Source: JAAFIP01 sp043777795
GTDB taxonomy: Bacteria > Pseudomonadota > Gammaproteobacteria > Burkholderiales > Burkholderiaceae_C
Length of the DNA stretch: 64,000 bases
Direction of reading: 5' to 3'
NCBI GenBank assembly: GCA_043777795.1
Contig: JAYWHJ010000090.1
Location: forward strand, 7,105 to 71,104
Shown: one piece after another, positions 45,266 to 53,840 of the stretch
Numbering within the stretch: position 1 is the stretch's first letter
Layout: each line of letters opens with the position of its first letter
Made by a program: the position numbers and the translations under genes
The notes under the pieces: model-generated
Told to the model about the DNA's origin: nothing
The model's database searches: none
What the model saw: only the letters and a program-made list of their open reading frames with translations

Positions 45266-45279
<14 letters not shown>
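43726..45279 (-). CDS. Sensor histidine kinase with repeat-derived insertion in the dimerisation domain
   Basis: Membrane histidine kinase paired with the response regulator just upstream; the start chosen (45279, MPSPEAGRG) overlaps that gene by 14 bases, with 45222 (MAGLRRRLL) as an alternative. Order: first membrane segment (LLVLLLLPLAVLACVSAW), periplasmic sensor region, second segment, HAMP (LRPLIELKEALENRSPRDLSAL), H-box DAAHQLRTPLAG, N-box NLCDNAIRYTP, G1 DDGPGIAPDE and G2 GTGLGLAIADE. Between LAGL and QLLAL there are 62 residues against 41 in the kinase at 53841-55352; the extra ~21 are encoded by a dispersed repeat (44353-44401). Sensor input unknown. Confidence 0.9.
44353..44401 (+). 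repeat. Dispersed ~50-bp repeat inside the sensor kinase gene
   Basis: GAATAGCTGCTCCCGCAATA then TTTTGTTGGCCTACAGGC: a near-consensus copy, translated in frame on the minus strand as VGQQNIAGAAIQLGAS in the loop between the two DHp helices. Confidence 0.85.
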
Positions 45280-45956
<677 letters not shown>

Positions 45957-45961
<5 letters not shown>

Positions 45962-46065
45962 AGATTTGTAAGTTGGGGTCAGATCAAAATTCAGGAAAGT
46001 AACGTCATCGGAGACTATTGAGCATACCGAAATTTTGCTCTGACCCCAAGTTGCAAATCTATGCG
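45957..46065. repeat. Inverted repeat over the response regulator start
   Basis: Arms 45957-45992 and 46029-46065, about 36 bp each, match at all but about three positions (plus one base gap), with a 36-base spacer. Each holds TTGGGGTCAGA followed by a CAAAATT run, resembling the REP sequences linked to REP-associated tyrosine transposases. The left arm includes the response regulator's ATG complement. Confidence 0.75.
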
Positions 46066-46094
46066 TAGATTTCGCTTGCGGAATCTGGCGCGGC

Positions 46095-47012
46095 TCAGTG
46101 AGACCGGATCATCGTCCCATAAGCCTGGTCAGTCAAAATCTCCAGCAGCATCGCATGCGGCACCCGCCCATCCACAATGTGCACCGCATTCACCCCGCTC
46201 TTGGCAGCGTCCAGCGCGCCAGCTATTTTGGGCAACATGCCGCCCGAGATGGTGCCGTCCGCTATCAGCTCGTCAATCTGCTTGGCCGTCAAGTCCACCA
46301 GCAGCTTGCCTTGCTTGTCCAGCACACCGCTGATATTGGTCAGCATCATCAGCTTTTCGGCGCGCAGCACGGTGGCTAATTTGGCGGCCACCACGTCGGC
46401 GTTGATGTTGTAGCTCTCGTTGTTCTCGCCAAAACCAATCGGGCTGATCACTGGGATAAACGCGTCGTCTTGCAGCGCCTTGACCACACTGGGGTCAATA
46501 CTCACAATGTCGCCCACCTGGCCCACGTCGTGCTCAATGTTCGCGTCCTTGGTGTCCAGCAGCTTGAGCTTGCGCGCGCGTATTAACCCGCCATCGCGCC
46601 CCGTCAGGCCCACAGCCTTGCCACCGGCGGCGTTGATCAAACCCACAATATCTTGCTGCACCTCACCAGCCAGCACCCACTCCACCACTTCCATGGTCTC
46701 AGCATCGGTCACGCGCATGCCTTGGATAAACTGGCCCGTTTTGCCTAGGCGCTTCAGGGCCGTCTCAATCTGTGGCCCACCGCCATGCACCACCACCGGG
46801 TTCATGCCCACCAGCTTGAGCAGCACCACGTCTTCAGCAAAGTCAGCCTGCAGCGCAGGATCAGTCATGGCGTTGCCACCGTATTTAATCACCAAGGTTT
46901 TGCCGTGGAATTTGCGAATATACGGCAGCGCCTGCGCCAGTATCTCGGCCTTGTCGCGCGGGGTGATGTGGGACAGATCTACGGTATCGGTAGTGGTATT
47001 GGCGGTGGTCAT
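46095..47012 (-). CDS. argB: Acetylglutamate kinase
   Basis: Second step of arginine synthesis: phosphorylates N-acetylglutamate. Start taken as ATG 47012 (MTTANTTTDTVDLSHI). 305 aa; amino-acid-kinase signatures are LVIKYGGNAM near residue 45, NPVVVHGGGPQIETALKRLG near 80, DVVAAKLATVLRAEKLMMLTNISGV near 215 and GGMLPKIAGALDAAKSGVNAVHIVDGRV at the end. The ArgB family is often feedback-inhibited by arginine; the N-terminal helix needed for hexamer formation in such enzymes (DKAEILAQALPYIRKF) is present. Confidence 0.95.
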   Translation of the reverse strand: MTTANTTTDTVDLSHITPRDKAEILAQALPYIRKFHGKTLVIKYGGNAMTDPALQADFAEDVVLLKLVGMNPVVVHGGGPQIETALKRLGKTGQFIQGMRVTDAETMEVVEWVLAGEVQQDIVGLINAAGGKAVGLTGRDGGLIRARKLKLLDTKDANIEHDVGQVGDIVSIDPSVVKALQDDAFIPVISPIGFGENNESYNINADVVAAKLATVLRAEKLMMLTNISGVLDKQGKLLVDLTAKQIDELIADGTISGGMLPKIAGALDAAKSGVNAVHIVDGRVPHAMLLEILTDQAYGTMIRSH

Positions 47013-47163
47013 GGCATGGCCTTGGATTGGGGGTACTGAGGGGATCAAGTTGGCAGGGGTTTGGGCGAAATAATAGCCTATGGACGGATTATCACTGGTG
47101 GGGCGCTGTTGGTTCAGGCTCCTTACGGTACCTAAGCTGCCTTGGTTGTGTTGCTGCGTTGCC

Positions 47164-47334
47164 TTGAAGATGGCTGCTCTACCTTGGTCACGTTGCGGCG
47201 ATGGAGGAAGTTGCGCTGTCAAAAATTTACGAAAACACGCGCGAATACCGTCGGTAGTACAACCACCATTTGTACCGCGCGCCTTTCTCCAGTTTTTGCA
47301 TCACAACCACACTCCATCACCGCTTGCTGGCTTG
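47164..47334 (+). repeat. Left arm of long inverted repeat flanking the orphan gene
   Basis: Runs from TTGAAGATG through GGTCACGTTGCGGCGATGGA to CTCCATCACCGCTTGCTGG. Pairs with 48467-48631. Two blocks of about 50 bp are almost identical, and the middle has diverged. The surrounding stretch 47013-47522 has no other gene I can support. Confidence 0.75.
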
Positions 47335-47522
47335 CGTGGTGCGCGCTTAGAGCCGGCTGGTTGCTGCTTCGATCTGCTCACGGCGCCTGAGTCTATGTGG
47401 AACGCGAGATCAGCATGCATTGCAAAATGCCTAAAAGTCAGATATCAAACCTACCTGAAAATGGTGTAAATTTAGATCGAACTCTGCAATTTTTCGCAGA
47501 TGATTGATATCTACAGAAAACC

Positions 47523-48320
47523 ATGCCCTCCCGCGCATCCTTGTTGCTTGCACTTGTTGTTGGGTCGACCTGCAACTTCGCGTCCGCCCAAGACGTATTA
47601 GGACAGGCGCGGCTAAGAGTGTATCTACTTAGTACCTATACAGTGATAGCTGAGAAAGCCTGTGTAGAGAAGTACTCAGACCTTAAGGTGCCTCTAGCCC
47701 TTGCTAGAAGTGAATTTCAGCAGAAGTTGACTGTTGACGTTGAACTTGGAAAAGAGTTTGGCAAAGCACTCGTTGCAAAGCGTGGTGAAGACATTGGAAA
47801 ACTGGCTGAGCGGCTTGCATGGCAGGATCTCGAGAAATTTGTGGCTACGCCACACCAGGGTTTTCGGCAGCTTTGTGATGACTTGGTTCGTGAGACAAAA
47901 AGTCGTGCCTATTGGTCGATTAATGACTATCTCCGGGAGGATTTCGAGACGCACATGATGGCGGTGGGAAATCGGCAAGCGCTGCCATGCAGCTTCATTC
48001 CCTTAAGGCTAAAAGGTATTGCAAGTCGTTTCATTAATCGAGGACACCAAACTACCGAACCAGACCTAGTTCTTGACCAACTTTTTTATCTTGAGGTGCT
48101 TGATCTGTCCGAAAAAGTATCTAACTGCCTTGCTGGGCAGGCGCGAGCGACAGAGTATCGGGTTGTTCCTGGCGTAGAGTTGCAGACGATCAGCGGGATT
48201 GTTAACTCGCTGCAAAGCGCGCTGATGCCGTATCGGGAAAGCAGCACTGAGAAAACCGAGGTCATGCGGGTCGCCAAGGAACGTGCAACTGAGTTTTTGC
48301 GTGAGCAAGAAGGAAAATGA
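47523..48320 (+). CDS. Secreted protein of unknown function, orphan-like
   Basis: A 265-aa protein with a signal peptide (residues 1-22, cleaved after ASA, SFASAQ region). Four cysteines in the mature part (ACVEKYS, RQLCDD, LPCSFIP, SNCLAG) could form two disulfides. Mostly helical. No family recognised. Its G+C is about 50-52% in the rows I counted, against about two-thirds for the adjacent kinase gene, and it is enclosed by long inverted repeats, both signs of transfer. A copy of the 50-bp dispersed repeat starts immediately after its stop codon. Confidence 0.65.
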   Translation: MPSRASLLLALVVGSTCNFASAQDVLGQARLRVYLLSTYTVIAEKACVEKYSDLKVPLALARSEFQQKLTVDVELGKEFGKALVAKRGEDIGKLAERLAWQDLEKFVATPHQGFRQLCDDLVRETKSRAYWSINDYLREDFETHMMAVGNRQALPCSFIPLRLKGIASRFINRGHQTTEPDLVLDQLFYLEVLDLSEKVSNCLAGQARATEYRVVPGVELQTISGIVNSLQSALMPYRESSTEKTEVMRVAKERATEFLREQEGK

Positions 48321-48369
48321 GGTTGTAGACCAATAGAATATTGCGGGAATTGCTACGCAATGCATAGCC
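48321..48369 (-). repeat. Dispersed ~50-bp repeat, copy after the orphan gene
   Basis: Minus strand GTAGCAATTCCCGCAATATT then CTATTGGTCTACAACC; starts at the base after the orphan gene's stop. Confidence 0.8.
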
Positions 48370-48466
48370 TATGGTTTTCGTTGATACATTCGCCAGCGAG
48401 CCCTACAGACTCCGATTCGCCAATATGCTCGGCTCCGTCACACGCTGGCATCTGATGCGTAGTTAC

Positions 48467-48631
48467 CAAGCCAGCAAGCGGTGATGGAGTGTGGTTGTGA
48501 TGCAAAAACTGAAGAGAGGCGCGGGGATCAACTCTATATGACTACTCAGCCAGTCGCGTGTTCTCGTAAGTTTTTGACAGCGCAACTTCCTCCATCGCCG
48601 CAGCGTGACCAAGCTGGAGAAACATCTTCAA
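48467..48631 (-). repeat. Right arm of long inverted repeat flanking the orphan gene
   Basis: Reverse complement runs CTTGGTCACGCTGCGGCGAT to CACTCCATCACCGCTTGCTGG. Extends to the stop codon of srkA (TTGAAGATG). Part of 48321-48627, which has no gene. Confidence 0.75.
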
Positions 48632-49710
48632 CCAACCAAAGGCTCCTCTCGCATAGCCTCAATCTGCTCCTGCAAAAGCTGCACCTGCTCATGCCAGTAC
48701 GCACTGGTTCCAAAATGCGGAAACGCAATCGGAAACGCCGGGTCGTCCCAGCGGCGGGCGAGCCAGGCGCTGTAGTGGATGAGGCGCAGGGTGCGCAGGG
48801 GCTCGATCAGCGCCAACTCGCGGCGGTCGAACGGGCGGAACTGCTCGTAGCCGTCCAGCAGGGCGTTGAGCTGCTGCGTGCGCTGGCGGCGATCGCCCGA
48901 GAGCAGCATCCACAGGTCTTGCACCGCCGGGCCCATGCGGGCATCGTCCAGGTCTACAAAGTGCGGGCCAGCGGCTTGCGTGGTGCTACCCTCGGGCGTC
49001 CACAATATGTTGCCGGGATGGCAGTCACCATGCAAGCGGATGTGTTGGATACCGTCTGCATCTCTGTCTGTCTCCGAATTTGCACTAGATGCCCCACCTG
49101 CCAGAGCAGAATGTGCGCAAGCAGCTACTAATTCAATAGCTTCTACATAAGCCTCTTGCCACGCACCACCCACTTCCGGTGCCACCATCTGATGCTGGAC
49201 CAGCCAATCATGCGGCTCGGCGCCAAAGGTGTGCACGTTCAGCGCTGGGCGTACAACAAAAGGTTTGGCAGCGCCCACAGTGTGGATGCGCGCCAGAAAG
49301 CGGCCAATCCACTCCAGCGTGTCCAGCTCGTCCAGCTCTGGCCTGCGCCCGCCTTTGCGCGGGCTGATGCTGTAGCGAAAACCGTGCGCGTGGTGCAGGG
49401 TTTGACCATACAAAGCAATCGGCGCGGCCAGTGGAATCTCTGCAGCGGCCAGCTCGGCGGCAAAGGCGTGCTCTTCCAGTATCTGTGCATCGCTCCAGCG
49501 CTCGGGGCGGTAAAACTTGGCGACCACGGCATCGCCCAAGCTGTTGTCCACAGCGTCGCCACTGTGCTCTTCCACATGCGCCAGGTACACCCGGTTTTCG
49601 TAGCTGGACAGTGTCATCAAACGGCCATCGCAGCGCACGCCAGCGGCTTCTAGGGCATCAAGTACCACCTCGGGTGTCAGGGCTTCAAAGGCATGGGGGG
49701 TCAAGGGCAT
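48628..49710 (-). CDS. srkA: Stress-response kinase A (SrkA/RdoA-type protein kinase)
   Basis: A 360-aa aminoglycoside-phosphotransferase-fold kinase. Start chosen at 49710 (MPLTPHAFEALTPE). Motifs: LSSYENRVYLAHVEE (nucleotide loop), AVVAKFYRPERWSDAQILEEH (catalytic Lys), IRLHGDCHPGNILW (Brenner-type HxDxxxxN loop) and FVDLDDARMGPAVQDLWML (Mg-binding Asp). In E. coli SrkA limits MazEF-dependent death and envelope stress. An in-frame repeat-derived segment (AIELVAACAHSALAGGAS) lies just before the catalytic loop. Confidence 0.9.
   Translation of the reverse strand: MPLTPHAFEALTPEVVLDALEAAGVRCDGRLMTLSSYENRVYLAHVEEHSGDAVDNSLGDAVVAKFYRPERWSDAQILEEHAFAAELAAAEIPLAAPIALYGQTLHHAHGFRYSISPRKGGRRPELDELDTLEWIGRFLARIHTVGAAKPFVVRPALNVHTFGAEPHDWLVQHQMVAPEVGGAWQEAYVEAIELVAACAHSALAGGASSANSETDRDADGIQHIRLHGDCHPGNILWTPEGSTTQAAGPHFVDLDDARMGPAVQDLWMLLSGDRRQRTQQLNALLDGYEQFRPFDRRELALIEPLRTLRLIHYSAWLARRWDDPAFPIAFPHFGTSAYWHEQVQLLQEQIEAMREEPLVG
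49096..49150 (-). repeat. Dispersed repeat-like segment inside srkA
   Basis: Minus strand GAAGCTATTGAATTAGTAGC then TGCTTGCGCACATTCTGC, matching the left half of the repeat family (TTGCGC variant). In frame with the kinase. Confidence 0.55.
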
Positions 49711-49737
49711 GAGGCAGGGGCTATTTGTAAGTGTTAT

Positions 49738-49785
49738 TGGCCTGTAGCGCAATAGAATATTGCGGGAGCAGCTATGAATTATGCA
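49738..49785 (-). repeat. Dispersed ~50-bp repeat overlapping the DUF2855 gene end
   Basis: Minus strand CATAGCTGCTCCCGCAATAT then TCTATTGCGCTACAGGCC, a full consensus copy. It supplies the TAG stop of the DUF2855 gene (49772-49774). Confidence 0.9.
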
Positions 49786-50863
49786 GCGACACCATATGCC
49801 CCACGCGCGCGTCACCCATGCCTGCCAGCACCTGGGTGTAGGCTTTTTCGGCTGCGGGCACGCCGTGGTGGTACTCTACGGTCAGCCATGGTTTGGCGGG
49901 GTTGGTGACGCTGGTGCAAAAGGCCTGCCAAGCACCGACGGTGTTGCGGCCAAAGGCTTCGGGGCCCCAGTCGGCGTAGCGTTTTTTGATTTGTGCAGGT
50001 GCAAAAAATAGCGTGGGTTTGGGGCCGGGCAAGTCCCTGCCGCCGCCCAAGTGCGCCACATGCGTGCCGCCTATCGAGCAGCTGTAGGCCAGCTTGCCAA
50101 AGCGGGTGTGGATAGCGCGGCGCAAATCGGCGTTGCCTGCAAAGTCTACGTACACGCAGGCAGCGTCTTGCGCCACTTCGCTTAGCTGCTCGTAGCTGAG
50201 CACGCGGTGGTAGCAGCCCAGGCTTTCGCAAAACGCACGGTTGCGCTCTGATGTGAGGCCCACCACCTCGATGCCAGAGCGCTGGTGCAGCTGGTGCGCC
50301 GTGCCGTAGGCGGTTTTGCTCGACGCGCTGGACAAGAGTAAGGTGTTTGCGCCAAAAAAAGCGTTGTCGGCCAAAAAGTCATCGATCAAAAACGAGGTGA
50401 TGAACAGCGGCCGCAGCAAAGCCTGGATGTCTTCGGTGTCTGCCGTGTAGAACGGGTCTGTAGCGCAGCGCATGTAGCTGTTGTACACCGGGTGCAGGTC
50501 GGCGCGGTGCGCTGCAGTGTCAGAAAAGCCTTTGTCGCTGAGCTTGCCTGGCGAGAGCACCGCGTGGGTGGCAAAGGGCCAGTAGCCATACAAGCGCTCA
50601 CCCACTGCCACGCCGGGGTGGCTGCTTTGCACCACGCTGGCAAAGCCCCACACGGGTATGTTGCCCCAGCCTTCCTCCGCTGTGGGAAAAAACTGCCAGT
50701 ATTTCATGGCATCCCCAAAGGCGGCATAGGTGATGTTGTTGGAGGTGAAGGAGAATTTTTCTATCCGCACACGCACTTGGCCGTCCGCCAACGGGGCGTC
50801 GGGGGTGGTGCTGATTTGGGTGGTGTGCAGTGCGTCTTTACGCACCAGTAAGCGGGTGTCCAT
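49772..50863 (-). CDS. DUF2855-family protein (MDR-like oxidoreductase fold)
   Basis: A 363-aa protein of the DUF2855 family, whose members resemble zinc-free medium-chain dehydrogenases. Features are FSFTSNNITYAAFGDAMKYWQFFP near residue 38, GNIPVWGFASVVQS and FFGANTLLLSSASSKTAYG near 172 (Rossmann-like SSASSKTA). No demonstrated reaction. The last residues and stop codon come from a copy of the dispersed repeat. Downstream (same strand) is srkA. Confidence 0.85.
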   Translation of the reverse strand: MDTRLLVRKDALHTTQISTTPDAPLADGQVRVRIEKFSFTSNNITYAAFGDAMKYWQFFPTAEEGWGNIPVWGFASVVQSSHPGVAVGERLYGYWPFATHAVLSPGKLSDKGFSDTAAHRADLHPVYNSYMRCATDPFYTADTEDIQALLRPLFITSFLIDDFLADNAFFGANTLLLSSASSKTAYGTAHQLHQRSGIEVVGLTSERNRAFCESLGCYHRVLSYEQLSEVAQDAACVYVDFAGNADLRRAIHTRFGKLAYSCSIGGTHVAHLGGGRDLPGPKPTLFFAPAQIKKRYADWGPEAFGRNTVGAWQAFCTSVTNPAKPWLTVEYHHGVPAAEKAYTQVLAGMGDARVGHMVSLHNS

Positions 50864-51055
50864 AGCGTGTCTCCAGATAAATCACCGCTATATAGAGCGG
50901 AAAACGAGGGTGCCTACAGTATAGAGAACTGTGCCTAATGAACTCCAAATGGGGGACTTTCCTAGTGGTTAACGACAACTAGCCTGTAATACTAGCGCAT
51001 CGCATCACCGCTTGCGCTAGGCCGGCACCGATGCACAGATTTGCGGAAAACAACC

Positions 51056-52657
51056 ATGTTCGACTACATCATCATCGGCGCAGGCGCAGCGGGCAGCGTA
51101 TTGGCCGGGCGTTTAAGTGAAGACTCCAGCGTGAAGGTGTGCCTGCTAGAGGCCGGCGGTGCAGATAACTCCGTCTTGATCCACTGCCCCGCAGGCCTGG
51201 CCCTGATGGCGCAAACCAAACAAGCCAGTTGGGCTTTTGAGACCGTGCCGCAAGCCGGACTGAACGGCCGCAAGGGCTACCAGCCGCGCGGCAAAGTGCT
51301 GGGCGGCAGCAGCTCAATCAACGCCATGTGCTATATCCGTGGCCACCGCAACGACTATGACCACTGGGCCGCGGAAGGCAACGCAGGCTGGGCCTGGGAC
51401 GATGTATTGCCCTATTTCAAACGCTCAGAGACCAACGAGCGCCCAGCGCATGGCGAGTTTGCCCAGCACCACGGCAGCCAAGGCCCGCTCAATGTGATGG
51501 ACCTGCGCAGCCCCGCCCGCTTTGGCCCGATGTTTATCGAGGCGGGTGTCCAAGCAGGTTACCCGCGCAACGACGACTTTAACGGTGCCCAGCAAGAAGG
51601 CGTGGGCATGTACCAGGTCACGCACAAAAACGGCGAGCGCTGGAGCGCGGCCAAGGGCTACCTCACACCCCATTTGTCGCGCAGCAACTTGCAGGTGATT
51701 ACCGGCGCGCACACTACTAAAATTTTGTTTGATGGCAAGCGCGCAGTGGGCGTGGCCTATCGCCAAAATGGCCAAACACTGGAGGTGCGCGCTAGCCGCG
51801 AAGTGCTGCTGTGCGCAGGCTCCTTGCAATCGCCCCAAATCCTGATGAACTCGGGCATTGGCCCGGCCGCGCATTTGCAGCAGCACGGCATCCCGGTGCT
51901 ACACGCAAGCAGCGGTGTGGGCCAAAATCTGCATGACCATGTGGACGTGGTGCAGGTGGTGAACGCACCGCAGATTACCGACTTGTTTGGCGTGTCGCCC
52001 ATAGGGATGTGGCACGCGCTGCGCGGCATTATGCAGTGGCGCAAAGAGCGCAGCGGCATGCTCACCACCAACTTTGCCGAAGCCGGCGGCTTTATCAAAA
52101 GCCAGCCCAGTGAGGTGCAGCCCGACTTGCAATTGCATTTTGTCATCGGCAAGCTGGTAGACCATGGCCGCAAGCCCACCTTTGGCCACGGCTATTCTTG
52201 CCACGTGTGCCTGCTGCAGCCCAAGAGCCGGGGCAGCCTGACATTAGCCAGCAGCGACCCGATGGCCGCGCCGCTGATTGACCCGAACTTTTTAGCCCAC
52301 AGCGACGACATGGCCCGCATGGTGCGCGGCTTCAAACTGATGCGCAGCATTTTGCAAGCCCCCGCGCTGGCTAGCCTGAGTGGTCGCGAGTTGGACACCA
52401 CCGCCAGCGCCACCACCGACGCGCAAATTGAGGCCGTCATTCGCGCCAAAGCCGACACCATCTACCACCCCGTAGGTTCCGTGCGCATGGGCCTGACCGA
52501 CCACGATCCGGTGGACGCGCAGCTGCGCGTGAAGGGCGTGCAAGGCCTGCGGGTAGTGGACGCCTCCATCATGCCGCGCGTGGTCAGCGGCAATACCAAT
52601 GCGCCGACTATCATGATTGCCGAGAAGGCGGTGGACATGATTCGCGCTGCGCGCTAA
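51056..52657 (+). CDS. GMC-family FAD oxidoreductase (choline/alcohol dehydrogenase-like)
   Basis: A 533-aa flavoprotein. FAD-binding FDYIIIGAGAAGSVLAGRLSE at residue 2, PRGKVLGGSSSINAMCYIRGH near 82 (GMC signature 1), GSLQSPQILMNSGIGP near 255 (signature 2), and the C-terminal catalytic region IYHPVGSVRMG with the active-site His. GMC enzymes oxidise alcohols, choline or polyethylene glycol; no neighbours help to specify. Start at ATG 51056; an upstream TTG is unlikely. Confidence 0.93.
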   Translation: MFDYIIIGAGAAGSVLAGRLSEDSSVKVCLLEAGGADNSVLIHCPAGLALMAQTKQASWAFETVPQAGLNGRKGYQPRGKVLGGSSSINAMCYIRGHRNDYDHWAAEGNAGWAWDDVLPYFKRSETNERPAHGEFAQHHGSQGPLNVMDLRSPARFGPMFIEAGVQAGYPRNDDFNGAQQEGVGMYQVTHKNGERWSAAKGYLTPHLSRSNLQVITGAHTTKILFDGKRAVGVAYRQNGQTLEVRASREVLLCAGSLQSPQILMNSGIGPAAHLQQHGIPVLHASSGVGQNLHDHVDVVQVVNAPQITDLFGVSPIGMWHALRGIMQWRKERSGMLTTNFAEAGGFIKSQPSEVQPDLQLHFVIGKLVDHGRKPTFGHGYSCHVCLLQPKSRGSLTLASSDPMAAPLIDPNFLAHSDDMARMVRGFKLMRSILQAPALASLSGRELDTTASATTDAQIEAVIRAKADTIYHPVGSVRMGLTDHDPVDAQLRVKGVQGLRVVDASIMPRVVSGNTNAPTIMIAEKAVDMIRAAR

Positions 52658-52728
52658 ACGGGTTGGAGTGCGCTGGCCTGCAGCATGGTCGCTGCGCAGC
52701 GCGGGTTTGATGGGTTCAGTTCTGCCAT

Positions 52729-52793
52729 GGTCACGTTGCGTCGACGCAGAAATTTGCGCTGCAAAACTTCCTAAGCTAATGCCACCCAACCGC
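52729..52793 (+). repeat. Left arm of an inverted repeat flanking the second two-component system
   Basis: Contains GGTCACGTTGCG and ACTTCCTAAGCTAATGCC. Related both to the reverse complement of 55367-55440 and to the 47.2/48.6-kb arms. The 304-base stretch 52658-52961 has no gene. Confidence 0.6.
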
Positions 52794-52961
52794 CGCCGCG
52801 CCTACGCTTCAAACCATGCTACCGCTTCCCGCCAACTACCCCATCAACAGCCAACCAAGAAACTGCCTCTCCCCGCAGCCAATTTCGCCCCTCCCGCAGA
52901 TTTCCCCGACACAAAGCCCCATACGGCCTAAAATCACTCCAACACCTAGAGGAGCAGAGTG

Positions 52962-53636
52962 ATGCGTATATTGATTGCGGAAGATGACCAAGTGCTGGCG
53001 GACGGCTTGCTGCGCACACTGCGCAGCTCGGGTGCGGCGGTAGACCATGTGACCGACGGGGCGCTGGCCGAGGCGGCGCTGCTGACCAATACTGAGCTGG
53101 ATCTGCTGATTTTGGATCTGGGCTTGCCCAAGATGCATGGCCTGGAAGTACTCAAACGCTTGCGCAGTCGGGGCTCTACTCTGCCCGTGCTGATCCTTAC
53201 CGCCGCCGACAGCGTGGACGAGCGCGTCAAAGGCCTGGACTTTGGTGCCGATGACTACATGGCCAAGCCTTTTAGCCTGCAAGAGCTCGAAGCCCGCGTG
53301 CGCGCCCTCACCCGGCGCAGCTCGGGCAGCGCCAGCACCCTCATCAAGCATGGCCCCCTGCACTACGACCAATCGGGCCGGGTGGCCACGATAGACGGCA
53401 AGATGGTCGATCTGTCTGCCAGAGAGCTGGGCTTGCTCGAAGTGCTGCTGGTGCGCTCGGGCCGCTTGGTCAGCAAAGACCAATTGGTAGAACGCCTGTG
53501 CGAGTGGGGCGAAGAGGTGAGTAACAACGCTATCGAGGTGTACATCCACCGCCTGCGCAAAAAGATTGAGAAAGGCCCAATCCGCATTGCTACGGTGCGC
53601 GGCTTGGGCTATTGTTTAGAGAAAATCCCTGGTTAG
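52962..53636 (+). CDS. OmpR-family response regulator
   Basis: A 224-aa regulator; start at ATG 52962 with GAGGAGCAGAGTG upstream. Receiver: AEDD (residues 6-9), phospho-acceptor Asp52 in LLILDLGLPKMHG, LTAADSVDER, DYMAKPFSLQEL (Lys near 102). DNA-binding winged helix: MVDLSARELGLLEVLLVR and NAIEVYIHRLRKKIEKGPIRI. Forms an operon with the kinase at 53841, separated by a 204-base gap that holds repeats. Target genes unknown. Confidence 0.93.
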   Translation: MRILIAEDDQVLADGLLRTLRSSGAAVDHVTDGALAEAALLTNTELDLLILDLGLPKMHGLEVLKRLRSRGSTLPVLILTAADSVDERVKGLDFGADDYMAKPFSLQELEARVRALTRRSSGSASTLIKHGPLHYDQSGRVATIDGKMVDLSARELGLLEVLLVRSGRLVSKDQLVERLCEWGEEVSNNAIEVYIHRLRKKIEKGPIRIATVRGLGYCLEKIPG

Positions 53637-53640
53637 ACTA

Positions 53641-53834
53641 ATGGCCCCCACGCTTGCCACTGCGTGTGCTGCGCTGGACGAGTCAACGCCAGAGGCGAAG
53701 ACTCTTCGGGCTGTCCAAGCCTGCGCAGGCAGGCTTGGAGCCGCAGCCCTCAGCCCCTCGGGGGTGCTCCTTGCTTGGGGCGGCCCGGCGCTGCGTCGGC
53801 TGGCCCCCACGCTTGCCGCTGTGTGTGTTGCGCG
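53641..53834 (+). repeat. Two direct copies of a G+C-rich dispersed repeat between regulator and kinase
   Basis: TGGCCCCCACGCTTGCCACT (53642) and a second copy TGGCCCCCACGCTTGCCGCT (53801) flank a G+C-rich interval. The same element is inverted at 62249-62296. Confidence 0.75.
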
Positions 53835-53840
53835 TAATTT

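Noticed and set aside
52836..53549. Minus-strand 237-codon ORF across the response regulator
   Set aside because: Antisense shadow of a well-supported OmpR-family gene.
53641..53834. A separate small gene between regulator and kinase
   Set aside because: The open frames there translate the G+C-rich dispersed repeat and begin within it.
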